Made by a program: the position numbers and the translations under genes
Shown here: one piece after another, positions 42,129-52,559 of the stretch
Layout of the letters: the number at the start of each line of letters is the position of its first letter
Position numbering within the stretch: position 1 is the first letter of the stretch
Notes under the pieces: generated by a model
Told to the model about the DNA's origin: nothing
What the model saw: the letters and a program-made list of their open reading frames with translations, nothing else
Database searches by the model: none
Source: Evansella clarkii
Lineage (GTDB): Bacteria; Bacillota; Bacilli; Bacillales; Salisediminibacteriaceae
NCBI RefSeq assembly: GCF_002019695.1
Contig: NZ_KV917376.1
Span: 278,118 to 342,117 of the forward strand
Direction of reading: 5' to 3'
DNA length: 64,000 nucleotides

Positions 42129-44201
42129 TTGATTAATATTCCAATAGATGAACCAGTTATTATATTTGCGTTGGCAATGGCAATTTTCTTTATAACTCCA
42201 TTATTAATGAAAAAATTAAGAGTACCAGGCATTATAGGTCCCATATTAGCAGGGGTTATTATTGGTCCCCATGGCTTACATCTTTTAGAAAGAGATCAAA
42301 CCATTGTATTATTAGGGACCATAGGATTGTTGTTTATCATATTTATAGCAGGATTAGAGTTGGATATTGATGGCTTCAAAAAATATCGAAGGAGAAGTAT
42401 TCTGTTTGGTTCCCTGTCGTTTAGCCTTCCGTTTATTTTAGGGACAATCGTTGGTGTTATGTTTGGCTATAGCATAACAGCCTCCATCCTCCTGGGATCA
42501 ATACTTGGTTCTCATACTTTACTGGCTTACCCTATTGCAAGCAGACTGGGCATTTCTAAAAATAAGGCGGTAACAACTGCAGTTGGAGGGACACTTCTCA
42601 CAGATACTTTGGCCTTGTTAGTTTTAGCTGTTGTCACAGGGGCTGCAGCAGGGGAATTGTCACTTGTGTTCTGGCTAAAAATGACCATATCACTCATTGT
42701 TTTTGTTTTTTTAATACTTTGGGGAACACCGAGACTTTCAAGGTGGTTTTTTAGAAATGCAGAAAATGAGGGTGTGACTAATTTTACTTATGTCATGGTT
42801 ATTCTTTTCGCTTCCGGCTTCTTAGCAATGGTTGCCGGTATGCACCCAATAATAGGGGCATTCCTAGCGGGCCTGGCCCTGAATCGTTTTGTTTTTGATA
42901 ACGGTACATTAATGAATCGTATCCGTTTTCTTGGAAATGCGTTATTCATACCATTCTTTTTGTTATCTGTAGGAATGTTAATGGATTTAAGTGTGTTATT
43001 TACCAACCCAAAAGCGTGGATTATTACTTCAGCCATTGTTCTTTCAGTATTCATAGGAAAAGCCGCCGCTCCTGTAATTATTAGTAAGGTTTATAAATAT
43101 TCCAGGACAGAACGTAATGTAGTCGTTGGTTTAACCATACCGCAAGCAGCAGCAACACTCGCTTCTACATTAGTTGGTTTTGAGGTTGGTTTGCTGGATC
43201 AGGCAACTGTCAATGCAGTAATCATAATGATTTTATTAACATGTATCGCCGGGCCCTATTTTGTTGAGAAATACGGCAGAAAACTGGCGCTGCAGGAGGA
43301 GCAACAACCTACTGAGAAAAAGGAAGGGCCTGAGCGTATCCTTATTCCGTTAGCCAATCCACAGACAATGGAATCTTTAATAGACCTTGCCAACTTGATT
43401 AAAGATCCCAATTCGGATGAACAACCTGTATATCCCTTGACAGTAGTACAAAAAGATATAAGAACTGCACAAGACGAGGTGGCAAACGCGGAAAAGATGT
43501 TAGGGCATGCGGTTATGTATGCGTCGGGTTCGGAGATTCCCGTGCGTCCAATAACAAGGGTAGATCGAAATGTATCGAACGGCATAATAAGGGCTGTCGC
43601 CGAAGAAAGAATTAACACTGTTGTTATTGAATGGAATGCTGAAAGGAAAGCCAACGAGTTATTTGGGGGTATTATTGACCGATTTGTTGACCAGACAACT
43701 CAAACCGTATTAGTAACAAAATTAGGTCATCCAATTCATACAACAAGACGGATTATTATGATCATTCCATATGGCGAGGATCACAAGCCTGGATTTTTCG
43801 AAGCGTTAGAACGGATAAAAATGCTGACGGCCCGGTTAAGTGCCTCCTTATTAGTTTTAGTAATTAATGATTCTGTAGAAACATATGAAAAATATTTAAA
43901 GAAAATTAAGCCCAATCCTCCTACTGAGATTAGGAAAATAGATAGTTGGTCTTCCATAAGAGAGAATTATGAATCTTTGTTACAACAAGATGATATTGTA
44001 GTCATTATGAGTGCAAGAAAAGGTACGATTGCCTGGCATCCTGAGCTTGAGGAATTGCCAAAAAGGCTGGCAAAATTAAAACCTGAAAGTTTCATTGTTT
44101 ATTATCCAGCAGAAGAAGAGGAAGTTGATATCAGAGGCTCCAGGGGTATAGAAGTCCCCAAAGAAATGCTGCGCAAAAAAGATTATGAGGAATATGATTA
44201 A
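42129..44201 (+). CDS. CPA2-family cation/proton antiporter with C-terminal universal-stress-like domain
   Basis: About 690 residues: an N-terminal Kef/CPA2-type membrane domain of 12-13 helices (residues 1-390; GPILAGVIIGPHG near residue 42, GGTLLTDTLALLV near residue 155) followed by a cytosolic region (about 410-690) resembling a universal stress protein domain. It should exchange Na+ or K+ for H+, useful for pH or salt balance. No ATG is available at the N-terminus: I prefer the TTG at 42129, which has GGGGG upstream; the frame also has a TTG at 42117. Confidence 0.88.
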   Translation: MINIPIDEPVIIFALAMAIFFITPLLMKKLRVPGIIGPILAGVIIGPHGLHLLERDQTIVLLGTIGLLFIIFIAGLELDIDGFKKYRRRSILFGSLSFSLPFILGTIVGVMFGYSITASILLGSILGSHTLLAYPIASRLGISKNKAVTTAVGGTLLTDTLALLVLAVVTGAAAGELSLVFWLKMTISLIVFVFLILWGTPRLSRWFFRNAENEGVTNFTYVMVILFASGFLAMVAGMHPIIGAFLAGLALNRFVFDNGTLMNRIRFLGNALFIPFFLLSVGMLMDLSVLFTNPKAWIITSAIVLSVFIGKAAAPVIISKVYKYSRTERNVVVGLTIPQAAATLASTLVGFEVGLLDQATVNAVIIMILLTCIAGPYFVEKYGRKLALQEEQQPTEKKEGPERILIPLANPQTMESLIDLANLIKDPNSDEQPVYPLTVVQKDIRTAQDEVANAEKMLGHAVMYASGSEIPVRPITRVDRNVSNGIIRAVAEERINTVVIEWNAERKANELFGGIIDRFVDQTTQTVLVTKLGHPIHTTRRIIMIIPYGEDHKPGFFEALERIKMLTARLSASLLVLVINDSVETYEKYLKKIKPNPPTEIRKIDSWSSIRENYESLLQQDDIVVIMSARKGTIAWHPELEELPKRLAKLKPESFIVYYPAEEEEVDIRGSRGIEVPKEMLRKKDYEEYD

Positions 44202-44325
44202 ATGTGAGCAGGCGTATAGCCGACGCTGGAATGAATTTCGGTATTCATTTCTATGTTCATATTTAATTGAATCCATTTCATAATTCAAGATTTACAACTT
44301 TAATACGAACAAATTAGATTTACGC

Positions 44326-44460
44326 TACAGACGGACGCGTTCTGCGGGCACGGCTTCAACTAATTTTTGATGGCTGAATGCCGTCAAAAATGGATTTTCA
44401 GCTCGCGCTTTTCCCGCCAGAGTCGCCGTCTTCCGCTGCAATCGAAAAGAAGCATTCGTC
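44326..44460. repeat. GC-rich dispersed-repeat-like segment
   Basis: A GC-rich block (ACGCTACAGACGGACGCGTT ... CAGAGTCGCCGTCTTCCGCT) within very AT-rich flanks. From memory, GC-rich blocks of this type recur in intergenic regions of Bacillus-related genomes. No coding frame of note. The rest of 44202-44563 holds nothing else recognisable. Confidence 0.5.
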
Positions 44461-44563
44461 TTTTTATACATAGTCTATATATGAAATACAGTCAATGGAT
44501 AACTCTATCCTTTTTTACACATCATAAAAACTAATGAAGATACAAAAAAAGAAAGGATAAAAA

Positions 44564-44707
44564 ATGAAGGATAAAAACAAAACGATTGCAGGAACTGATA
44601 TTAATGAAGTAAAGCGCCTCAACGCTCAATCAGGTCTTTCTTATAATGAAGCCAAAAAAGCAATGGCACAAAAGAAAGGTTTTCTTACAAACAAAACGTC
44701 AACATAA
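44564..44707 (+). CDS. Short gamma-type small acid-soluble spore protein-like ORF
   Basis: This 47-codon frame, with AAAGGA 8 nt before its ATG, encodes MKDKNKTIAGTDINEVKRLN followed by AQSGLSYNEAKKAM and a lysine-rich tail. The AGT-x-I-x-EVK-R-x-N-x-QS pattern resembles the first repeat of gamma-type SASPs (SspE) of alkaliphilic bacilli. Typical family members are longer and have a second repeat. Here the stop codon TAA is formed at the boundary of the adjoining MITE-like element, so the C-terminus may have been cut off by that insertion. Function as an amino-acid store in spores would be expected if real. Confidence 0.55.
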   Translation: MKDKNKTIAGTDINEVKRLNAQSGLSYNEAKKAMAQKKGFLTNKTST

Positions 44708-45029
44708 AGAGACTGGGACAAAAGCATATACAATAAAAGAAAAAACGAATGAGAACCAAAGGAGGAGCTTAAATACCGCTCCGGAAATATACTTCGCGTC
44801 CGCGGGCATAGCCTCAGTCTCCTCGGCAAAAACCAACCTGCGGGGTCTTCGGCTCATGCTATTCCCGCAGGAAAGAGCATTCACTTCTCCGCGAATACGT
44901 CGATTTGTCTCGACGGATACGCTTAAAAGCAATGCTCGCAGAGGAAGAGACAGTCGTATATTTCCTACGCTAAACGAGTTCATCATTCGTTTTTTTTATT
45001 GAATACTTATTTCTGTCCCAGCCTCTTTT
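44706..45029. mobile_element. MITE-like element with terminal inverted repeats
   Basis: The ends AAAGAGACTGGGACAAAA (44706-44723) and TTCTGTCCCAGCCTCTTT (45011-45028) are inverted repeats with 16 of 18 matches. The 324-bp interior is GC-rich (CTTCGCGTCCGCGGGC and similar) with no transposase gene. Ends of the GAGGCTGGGACA type are common in Bacillaceae insertion elements and their non-autonomous derivatives; which transposase mobilised this copy cannot be told from the window. Confidence 0.65.
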
Positions 45030-45057
45030 AATTCCTTTCACCTAAAGAATAACAAGA

Positions 45058-45083
45058 CACCCCTCTGCCCAAACAGAGGGGTG
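45058..45083 (-). terminator. Terminator of the flavin oxidoreductase gene
   Basis: CACCCCTCTG (45058-45067) and CAGAGGGGTG (45074-45083) form a perfect 10-bp stem with a 6-nt loop 11 nt after the stop codon; a T-rich stretch follows on the minus strand. Confidence 0.85.
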
Positions 45084-45094
45084 ATGACTTTTGT

Positions 45095-46219
45095 TTAGTC
45101 CTCAACTGGAAACCAGCCAGGTGTTTTCATAATAGTGGACCAAAGTACATCTGGGACTTTTAACCTTTCCTGATCATCTTTTGTTAAAGATGTTGCTATT
45201 GTACCTGTTTCTCCAGCTTCCACTTTTTGAACCCATTTTGGTTCGATGATGAGTTCACGCCCTAAAGCAAGTAAAGGTACTCCAGTATCAAGTGCTTTTT
45301 TCACATCTTCTGGTGTATACAAGGAGCCTACACCAATGACAGGGACTTTATTTCCTACTCGTTCCTGAATTAATAATACTCTGGATTTTTTATCTTGCTC
45401 ATCTCTTATAGAGCCTTGCCAAAAATCCTGCACGGAGACACTTAAATAGTCCAGCTCCTGCTCAGCCAGCGTATCAACAAACGGTAATGTATCATCCATA
45501 GTAATTCCTGGGTTTTCCATCTCTTCTGGTGAAATTCTATAGCCAAACACGAAAGGATCCTTTGCATGTTCTTTTACTGCAGCTTTTACTGAATCAATAA
45601 CAGCTAAAGGAAACGCCATTCGCTTTTCAATTGTTCCGCCCCACTTATCTGTTCTTCGGTTGGAGTGAGGAGAGAAAAACTGTTGAATTAAATACGTATT
45701 TGCCCCATGAATTTCTACACCGTCAAAACCAGCTTGTATTGCACGTCTGGCTGCATCCCCAAAAGCTTGAATAATTTCTTCAATTTCAGTCTCAGTTAAC
45801 TCTCTCGGAGTGACTAATCCAGGCCGCGGTGCCGCAACTGCACTTGCACTTACTGATTGACCATCCTCTAACAACTCAGGAGGGGCCATTCGTCCAGCGT
45901 GAAAAATTTGCAGGATCGCTTTTGCACCTTCTCCTTTTATCGTATCGGCAAGACGCTTTAGCCCTGGTATCTTATCATCAGAGTCAGCTCCAATTTGGTT
46001 GACAAAACCTTTGCCACCTCTGATAACGTAAGCAACTGCAGTTACAACTGCACCCACACCACCTGAACGTTCTTTATAATAAACAAGCTCCTCATCACTC
46101 ACGACACCATTTTCTTCAGATGCAAAATTAGTCATTGGAGCCATCAGAATTCGATTCTCTAAACGCACACCACTTTTAAAAGTAAAACCCTCAAATAAAG
46201 GATTGTATTTTGAACTCAT
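45095..46219 (-). CDS. NADH:flavin oxidoreductase, old yellow enzyme family
   Basis: The 374-residue TIM-barrel flavoprotein shows FMN-binding ILMAPMTNFASEENG near residue 24, ILQIFHAGRM near residue 101 and the active-site GVEIHGANTYLIQQFFSPHSNRR (in part) near residue 170. It resembles B. subtilis YqiG-type proteins and would reduce activated alkenes, nitroesters or flavins. It stands alone with its own terminator, inside the accessory stretch between groEL-like repeats. The physiological substrate is unknown. Confidence 0.92.
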   Translation of the reverse strand: MSSKYNPLFEGFTFKSGVRLENRILMAPMTNFASEENGVVSDEELVYYKERSGGVGAVVTAVAYVIRGGKGFVNQIGADSDDKIPGLKRLADTIKGEGAKAILQIFHAGRMAPPELLEDGQSVSASAVAAPRPGLVTPRELTETEIEEIIQAFGDAARRAIQAGFDGVEIHGANTYLIQQFFSPHSNRRTDKWGGTIEKRMAFPLAVIDSVKAAVKEHAKDPFVFGYRISPEEMENPGITMDDTLPFVDTLAEQELDYLSVSVQDFWQGSIRDEQDKKSRVLLIQERVGNKVPVIGVGSLYTPEDVKKALDTGVPLLALGRELIIEPKWVQKVEAGETGTIATSLTKDDQERLKVPDVLWSTIMKTPGWFPVED

Positions 46220-46430
46220 TCCATAACCTCCTTTTTTTCTTTCCTATCCTACACTAAAGTCCTTTTACTATTCAAAAATAATGCTTCACGGCAACAGTAG
46301 TGTAAAAAGCTTGAAAAATAAAGAGTGTCTGCATAAAAAGGAAACGCACTTGAGGAGTTATTTTAGCTCCACCACTCGGCGCTGGACTGAACTAATTTCC
46401 CAACTTTTAACTGAACATAAAGTGAACCTT

Positions 46431-46558
46431 CAATCAGTGGGGGTTTTGTTCATCCCCCACTGATTGTTAGTTGAACCAATCGGGATGTTAGCGTCCGTTA
46501 TCTCCCACCTAAGCATCACCGGTTCAACTCATGTTTTGAGGTGGGAGTTTTACGGACG
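46431..46558. repeat. Two tandem hairpins of a dispersed structured repeat
   Basis: The first hairpin is a perfect 13-bp stem (CAATCAGTGGGGG at 46431-46443 with 46454-46466). The second has nested stems CGTCCGT/ACGGACG (46492-46498, 46552-46558) and CTCCCACCT/AGGTGGGAG (46502-46510, 46539-46547). I recall closely similar two-hairpin sequences as recurrent intergenic elements in Bacillus-related genomes, perhaps insertion-element ends. No gene is seen in 46220-46852. Confidence 0.6.
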
Positions 46559-46577
46559 ATTTCATCGGGATAAAAAA

Positions 46578-46619
46578 AGAGGCTTCCCAGAAGTTCAAAG
46601 AACTAATGGAAAGCCTCTG
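46578..46619. terminator. Copy B of the groEL-type terminator hairpin
   Basis: AGAGGCTT and AAGCCTCT close a stem whose interior resembles the terminator that follows groEL (49302-49346). It lies 54 nt from copy B of the groEL 3'-end-like repeat, mirroring the arrangement at groEL itself. Confidence 0.75.
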
Positions 46620-46672
46620 TGACCTTTTTGTGACCCGTAGAGTAACTGCTTAGCAGCTACTCCTGGGCCTCA

Positions 46673-46720
46673 GGGAATGATTACATCATTCCGCCCCTAA
46701 GGTGAGAGTGTGTAATATCT
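46673..46720. repeat. Copy B of the groEL 3'-end repeat (possible attachment site)
   Basis: 46673-46696 matches 49395-49418, the last codons and stop of groEL, at 23 of 24 positions (GGGAATGATTACATCAT, one change, then CCGCCC). From there it continues into CTAAGGTGAGAGTGTG, shared with copy C (41885-41927) but not with groEL. An imperfect palindrome (GAGTAACTGCTTAGCAGCTA...) lies at 46640-46662. Together this looks like a recombination joint. Confidence 0.75.
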
Positions 46721-46852
46721 TTAACCTGATGTGCTAAATGTGCGGAATACTAAGGTTTTGTTAAAATCTTACTGTAACATCTTTAACAAGAATTAACACT
46801 TTTTCACCGGGTTGCGTTAGCAATATGTTAGCATTTTGCTAACGTATATTAA

Positions 46853-47559
46853 CTAATACCCATAAAATGCATCCTTTTTGATATTCTTCTTTGGAATATG
46901 TTTACTCTTTAAAAAGTCAAATACCGACTTCACCATAGACCTTGGGCCTGCGATAAAGTACTTGCCATTACCCTTATTTAAGGTGGAGAACGTATCTATC
47001 TCTTGAAATAAATCATCCCTCGAATCCAAGTAAGTAACATTGATTGAAGTATTGTTAGCAATCTCATCAAGTTCATCTTTAAATATATATGACTTAGTGC
47101 TATCCAAATATAGTAGATGTATTGGCTTGTCGATGCCATTTCCTTCTGACTCTATTTGTTTTAAAATTGATCGAAATGGTGTAATGCCAATTCCACCTGC
47201 GATGAAAAGAGAAATACCGTTATCTTTTAGATTAAATGACCCTAAAGGCCCAGCCATGTTTATTGTCATTCCCTGTTTCAGTTCCAGCATTGCTTTTTTG
47301 AATTCACTTGGATTTTCACTAATACGCATCGTTATTCTAACTACCTTCTCAGTTGGAGACGATGCGATAGTAAATGGGCGTGTTTTATTTTTTATTTTTT
47401 ATGACTTATCGTAAACAAACCATGTTGCCCTGCTATCCAACTTAAATCGTTCTCTTTTTCAAATAGAAAGGTATAAACATCTTCTGATTCTTTGTAGCTT
47501 TCTAAAAACAATAAATCTCTCTTCTTAAACACTGCTAAAGCATCTTGAAAAAAACTCAT
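46853..47559 (-). pseudogene. Ferredoxin/flavodoxin reductase-like flavoprotein, frameshifted
   Basis: The start is the ATG at 47559, overlapping the stop of the SRPBCC gene (ATGA). The first 55 codons (MSFFQDALAVFKKRDLLFLE ... GQHGLFTISHKK) encode the beginning of an FAD-binding FNR-type domain, then meet a stop in an A-rich tract. The frame resumes one base over (KNKTRPFTIASSPTEKVVRI) with the flavin motif RPFTIASSP, the NAD region IAGGIGITPFRSIL and a C-terminal FYGY. A single missing A in the poly-A run at about 47395-47400 explains it. It may be a true pseudogene, a slippage site or a sequencing error. Confidence 0.8.
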
Positions 47560-47966
47560 TCGGCTGCTCCCTTTTCTTCGATTCCTATTAACACTTTCTT
47601 AAGTTCTTCAATCTTATACGCCCAACCATATTTTGCACCGTTGAATGCTTGATCTTCTTTGTCAAAGCCTGTATGGTCGAGATGTAAATATGTTATTCCA
47701 TCCTCTTCCTTCAATGTCCATGTGACAATAGTATTTATCGGACCACCTATCCATGTGTAAGATAACTTATGAGGCTCGTCCACTACTAATACTTCACTAT
47801 CTACAATTAAATCTATTTCCTCATTACGAAACTGACATTTGTGTCCGACAATGGGTTTAAAATTATTTTCCATTACCCATTGTGCAAGCGTATCTGAATT
47901 TGTTAAGGCTCCCCATACTTTATTGATTGGACTCTTAAATTGAAAATCTAACGATATATCTGCCAT
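47556..47966 (-). CDS. SRPBCC (AHSA1-type) domain protein
   Basis: A 136-residue protein of the START-like SRPBCC superfamily (SPINKVWGALTNSDTLAQW near residue 12; GWAYKIEELKKVL near the end, typical of AHSA1 relatives). These proteins bind hydrophobic ligands or act as stress factors and often lie next to ArsR repressors, as here. It overlaps the reductase-like gene by 4 nt. Confidence 0.87.
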   Translation of the reverse strand: MADISLDFQFKSPINKVWGALTNSDTLAQWVMENNFKPIVGHKCQFRNEEIDLIVDSEVLVVDEPHKLSYTWIGGPINTIVTWTLKEEDGITYLHLDHTGFDKEDQAFNGAKYGWAYKIEELKKVLIGIEEKGAAE

Positions 47967-47998
47967 TATCTATTCCTCCATATGTTATATATAAAATT

Positions 47999-48592
47999 CT
48001 AATCATTTAACCCTTTTCCATCTAAAATTTTCTGCATATATTTTTCAACTCTTGAATATCGGGTTTTGGATTGTTTGGCTCCAGAAAAATAAAAAAGATA
48101 TGCTCTTTGTCGTCCCGGTGTTAACGATTCAAATGCTGATTTCAATTCAGGGATTTCCTCGAATTTAGATTGTAATTCTTCAGGAACAGTATATTCAGAA
48201 GTTTTTTTGAATTCTACTTCTAAACCAGCTTTTTCTGCCTCAATAGCATTATGAATATAGGTTTTCAGGATAGTTTCCATGTCCATTATTTCTTGAACAT
48301 TGGTGAATCGAATTTGGCGTGCAGACTGCGTATTCTCGGTTTGTTGGATAAGTATATGATTAGGATCCTTTAACAAGGCACCTTTGTGAAACAAAAGAGC
48401 ACAATACTCTTTAAAGCCGTGAATTAAAACAATATTCTTTCCATCTAACGTGTAACATGGGTGCATCCATTTAAATTCTTCTGTTAGCCCACAATCTAAA
48501 ACTATTTGTCTTAACTTTTCAAATTCACTCTTCCACTTTTTCTCTTTTCTTAAAAAACCATCAACCTTACGACTATCTGCACTACTAGTCAT
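47999..48592 (-). CDS. YdeI-like protein (DUF1801 domain)
   Basis: About 197 residues with the N-terminal DUF1801 fold (WKSEFEKLRQIVLDCGLTEE near residue 20; CALLFHKGALLKDP near residue 65) and the YdeI-type C-terminal region ending LTPGRQRAYLFYFSGAKQSKTR (in part). Function is not established for the family. I used the ATG at 48592 because GAAGGAAGGTG precedes it; the frame runs 12 codons further. It lies between an ArsR-type gene and an SRPBCC gene, a common grouping. Confidence 0.85.
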   Translation of the reverse strand: MTSSADSRKVDGFLRKEKKWKSEFEKLRQIVLDCGLTEEFKWMHPCYTLDGKNIVLIHGFKEYCALLFHKGALLKDPNHILIQQTENTQSARQIRFTNVQEIMDMETILKTYIHNAIEAEKAGLEVEFKKTSEYTVPEELQSKFEEIPELKSAFESLTPGRQRAYLFYFSGAKQSKTRYSRVEKYMQKILDGKGLND

Positions 48593-48710
48593 TCGGCGAC
48601 ACCTTCCTTCAATTTTTCGAAGTAACATTCAAGAATAATAACCTTAATTTCTCATCGGCATTTCGTTATCTTTGAAAAAAATATCCTAATTCGGTTAATT
48701 CGGTTATTTT

Positions 48711-49031
48711 CTATTCCTCCAAAATATTCTTTAGTAATAACGCTCTTTCATTCCAAAACTTTTCATAAAAGGTTAACCAATCTTTCACTTCCTGTAAGGG
48801 AGCTGCATTTAGTCGATACCTTGTTTCTCTGCCTATTTTACGGTTGATTACTAAATCTGCTTCTTTTAGGATTGATAAATGTTTTGAAACAGCAGTACGC
48901 CCCATTTGAAAATGAGGAGTTAGTTCATGTAAAGGTAACTCTTCAGTATCTGCCAACAAACGTATTAATTTTCGTCTTGTTGGATCTGCAATAGCTACAA
49001 AAACATCATGCCTTTGGTCAGTCTTGTTCAA
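48711..49031 (-). CDS. ArsR-family transcriptional repressor
   Basis: The 106-residue winged-helix protein (AIADPTRRKLIRLL near residue 14, HFQMGRTAVSKHLSILKEADL near residue 40) belongs to the metal-independent ArsR/SdpR-like group often paired with SRPBCC genes. It has no cysteine metal site. It heads the minus-strand group with the YdeI, SRPBCC and reductase-like genes, and two matching operators lie just upstream, suggesting autoregulation. Confidence 0.9.
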   Translation of the reverse strand: MNKTDQRHDVFVAIADPTRRKLIRLLADTEELPLHELTPHFQMGRTAVSKHLSILKEADLVINRKIGRETRYRLNAAPLQEVKDWLTFYEKFWNERALLLKNILEE

Positions 49032-49056
49032 TATCTTCTCTCCTTCAAGTAAAATA

Positions 49057-49101
49057 GGACACCCGATAGTGTCCTTTATTATACGACACCATATAGTGTC
49101 C
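49057..49101 (-). promoter_or_regulatory. Twin ArsR-type operators, GACAC-N6-GTGTC
   Basis: Two identical inverted repeats of form GACAC-N6-GTGTC lie at 49058-49073 and 49085-49100, 27 bp centre to centre, immediately upstream of the ArsR gene. Repressor dimers could bind both on nearly the same DNA face (about two and a half turns apart). The remainder of 49102-49300 shows no gene. Confidence 0.75.
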
Positions 49102-49301
49102 AGTCAATAATATATTTGATACACTTATATCAATTCTATTTTTACGGGTTTGCTTTCGATCAATACGTGATTACAAATTTTTTTATTAAGTGATATATCA
49201 GTCTTCAATGGGTAATCAATTCATACCTGTTGACCGGCTTAGGCAATCTGATAATATTAATAAGTTAATAGTTGTCTCCATGTGACACTATAAATAAAAA
49301 A

Positions 49302-49346
49302 AAGAAGCTTCCCATAAGTTTAATCAACTTATGAGAAGCCTCTTTT
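49302..49346 (-). terminator. groEL terminator (copy A)
   Basis: AAGAAGCTTCCCATAAGTT and AACTTATGAGAAGCCTCTT form a long imperfect stem ending in A/T runs, about 57 nt after the groEL stop. Two related hairpins occur at 46578-46619 and 41811-41852. Confidence 0.85.
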
Positions 49347-49394
49347 CATTTTGTTAGCAAAACCCTAACAATTCCTTGTATACCAAGGAGCTGG

Positions 49395-51052
<1,658 letters not shown>

Positions 51053-51096
51053 CTATTATATGTAGTAGTTTATTATCAGTAATGGTTGAAGACTTC

Positions 51097-51381
51097 TTAG
51101 CCAATAACAGCAAGTACGTCGCTTTCACGAAGGATCAGATATTCCTTGCCTTCATATTTCACTTCTGTACCAGCATACTTGGAGAAGATAACAGCATCTC
51201 CGTCTTTCACCTCAAGTGCCACACGCTCACCGTTTTCAGTTACGCGTCCAGTACCCACAGCTACAACCTTACCTTCCTGCGGCTTTTCCTTTGCAGAATC
51301 AGGAAGTACGATTCCGCTAGCTGTTTTTTCTTCTTGCTCCACTAACTCAATGACAATACGATCGCCTAATGGTTTTAACAA
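51097..51381 (-). CDS. groS: 10-kDa co-chaperonin GroES
   Basis: About 94 residues, starting at a TTG codon with AAAGGAGG 9 nt upstream, so the protein begins [15 protein letters not shown] as in B. subtilis. The mobile loop ([17 protein letters not shown], residues about 17-33) and the C-terminal SDVLAVIG are typical. Caps the GroEL ring. Confidence 0.97.
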   Translation of the reverse strand: MLKPLGDRIVIELVEQEEKTASGIVLPDSAKEKPQEGKVVAVGTGRVTENGERVALEVKDGDAVIFSKYAGTEVKYEGKEYLILRESDVLAVIG

Positions 51382-51463
51382 GGAAAACAACCTCCTTTAA
51401 ATTTTTTATTGCTGCAATTCCAGCTGAAGTTCAGCCGAAATGAGCATTATATATTTATGTTTA

Positions 51464-51490
51464 TTAGCACTCGCCAACGTTGAGTGCTAA
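51464..51490 (-). promoter_or_regulatory. CIRCE operator (HrcA site)
   Basis: TTAGCACTC-N9-GAGTGCTAA is a perfect CIRCE inverted repeat between the promoter and groES. HrcA bound here represses the groESL operon under non-stress conditions. Confidence 0.97.
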
Positions 51491-51499
51491 CACATTTAT

Positions 51500-51528
51500 A
51501 TAATAATCAAATGATTTTTTTTTTGCAA
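51500..51528 (-). promoter_or_regulatory. sigma-A promoter of groESL
   Basis: On the minus strand TTGCAA (51523-51528) and TATTAT (51500-51505) are separated by 17 bp and placed just upstream of CIRCE. The neighbouring 51530-51827 contains only an AT-rich leader for the plus-strand CPBP gene, with a GCCGTTT/AAACGGC hairpin near 51735-51752. Confidence 0.85.
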
Positions 51529-51827
51529 CCCTTTTGCCCATTTTATATGTAATTTTTTTCACCGGATTGCCTTTACTGTTATTTACTTTAAATTTTTATT
51601 TTATACGCGAATGGGCTGGGGAAAAAATCATGGTGATTTTTTAATAGCCTCAGGACCTCTGGGCAATATTATCATTTATCTTATGTTAAAATAGAAATTA
51701 TCGCCGCTCTGTATAATGTAGCTGTCTCTCAGGCCGTTTCTGCTTAAAACGGCGGGACAGTTCAAGTATAAAGGATATAGCGGAGCACTACAAATTTAAG
51801 GGAATTTTTAAAAAGGGGTCATTCACG

Positions 51828-52559
51828 TTGTCGAAAAAATACTGGCTAATTTTAATAAGTTTCATTGTTATGCAGCTTTCAACTTCGCTTGTTGCACTGC
51901 TGCTTATTCAGTTTGGTTTTCAGGGCACAGAAGCAGAGCTTCTTGGTACAGCTATATTGATAACATTTTCTATTGGTTTTGTTGTGATTGGGTTACTGGC
52001 ATTAAAAGCAAAACCTGACGAAGAGTTTATCCGCAACAGGACGAGTGGAGGAGAAACCATCGTCTGGATTATCGCAGGTATATTTCTTGCTTACGCGGCC
52101 CAAATTGTCGCCGGCATGATCGAGATGTATTTATTCGGTATTGAACCTGGCTCTGAGAATACACAGGTGATAGTGGACTGGGCAAATGCTGTTCCTCTCC
52201 TTATTATTGTAGTAGCTGTTCTCGTACCGATCATGGAAGAGATTGTTTTCCGGATGGTTATTTTCGGAAGCTTATATAAGCGGTTTGGTTTCTGGATAGC
52301 AGCCTTGCTGAGTGGTTTTATCTTCGCCGTTGTTCATATGGACTTTGAGCACCTGCTCGTATATCTGGCTATGGGTATAGTGTTTGCATGGCTCTATGTG
52401 AAAACAAAAAGAATTATCGTTCCTATTATGGCCCACGTTGGCATCAACTCTTTCGTCATGCTTGTTCAGGTCATATTCGGAGAGCAGATCCAGGATCTTA
52501 TTGAGCAGATGGAAGAAATGGAAGCTATGATTCAAGCTATAATTGGAGGATTGTTTTAA
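51828..52559 (+). CDS. ydiL: CPBP-family intramembrane metalloprotease (YdiL-like)
   Basis: The 243-residue membrane protein has the CPBP motifs EEIVFRMVIFGSL (EExxxR, near residue 137), FAVVHMDFEH (FxxxH, near residue 166) and a final helix AHVGINSF (HxxxN, near residue 203). CPBP proteases cleave within membranes or act as bacteriocin-immunity-like factors. Its place next to groESL and the YdiK gene matches B. subtilis ydiL-ydiK. The start is a TTG. Confidence 0.92.
   Translation: MSKKYWLILISFIVMQLSTSLVALLLIQFGFQGTEAELLGTAILITFSIGFVVIGLLALKAKPDEEFIRNRTSGGETIVWIIAGIFLAYAAQIVAGMIEMYLFGIEPGSENTQVIVDWANAVPLLIIVVAVLVPIMEEIVFRMVIFGSLYKRFGFWIAALLSGFIFAVVHMDFEHLLVYLAMGIVFAWLYVKTKRIIVPIMAHVGINSFVMLVQVIFGEQIQDLIEQMEEMEAMIQAIIGGLF

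Noticed and set aside
44646-45002. 118-codon plus-strand frame within the MITE-like element
   Set aside because: Runs across the element in GC-rich repeat sequence, overlaps the SASP-like frame, and shows no transposase or other domain.
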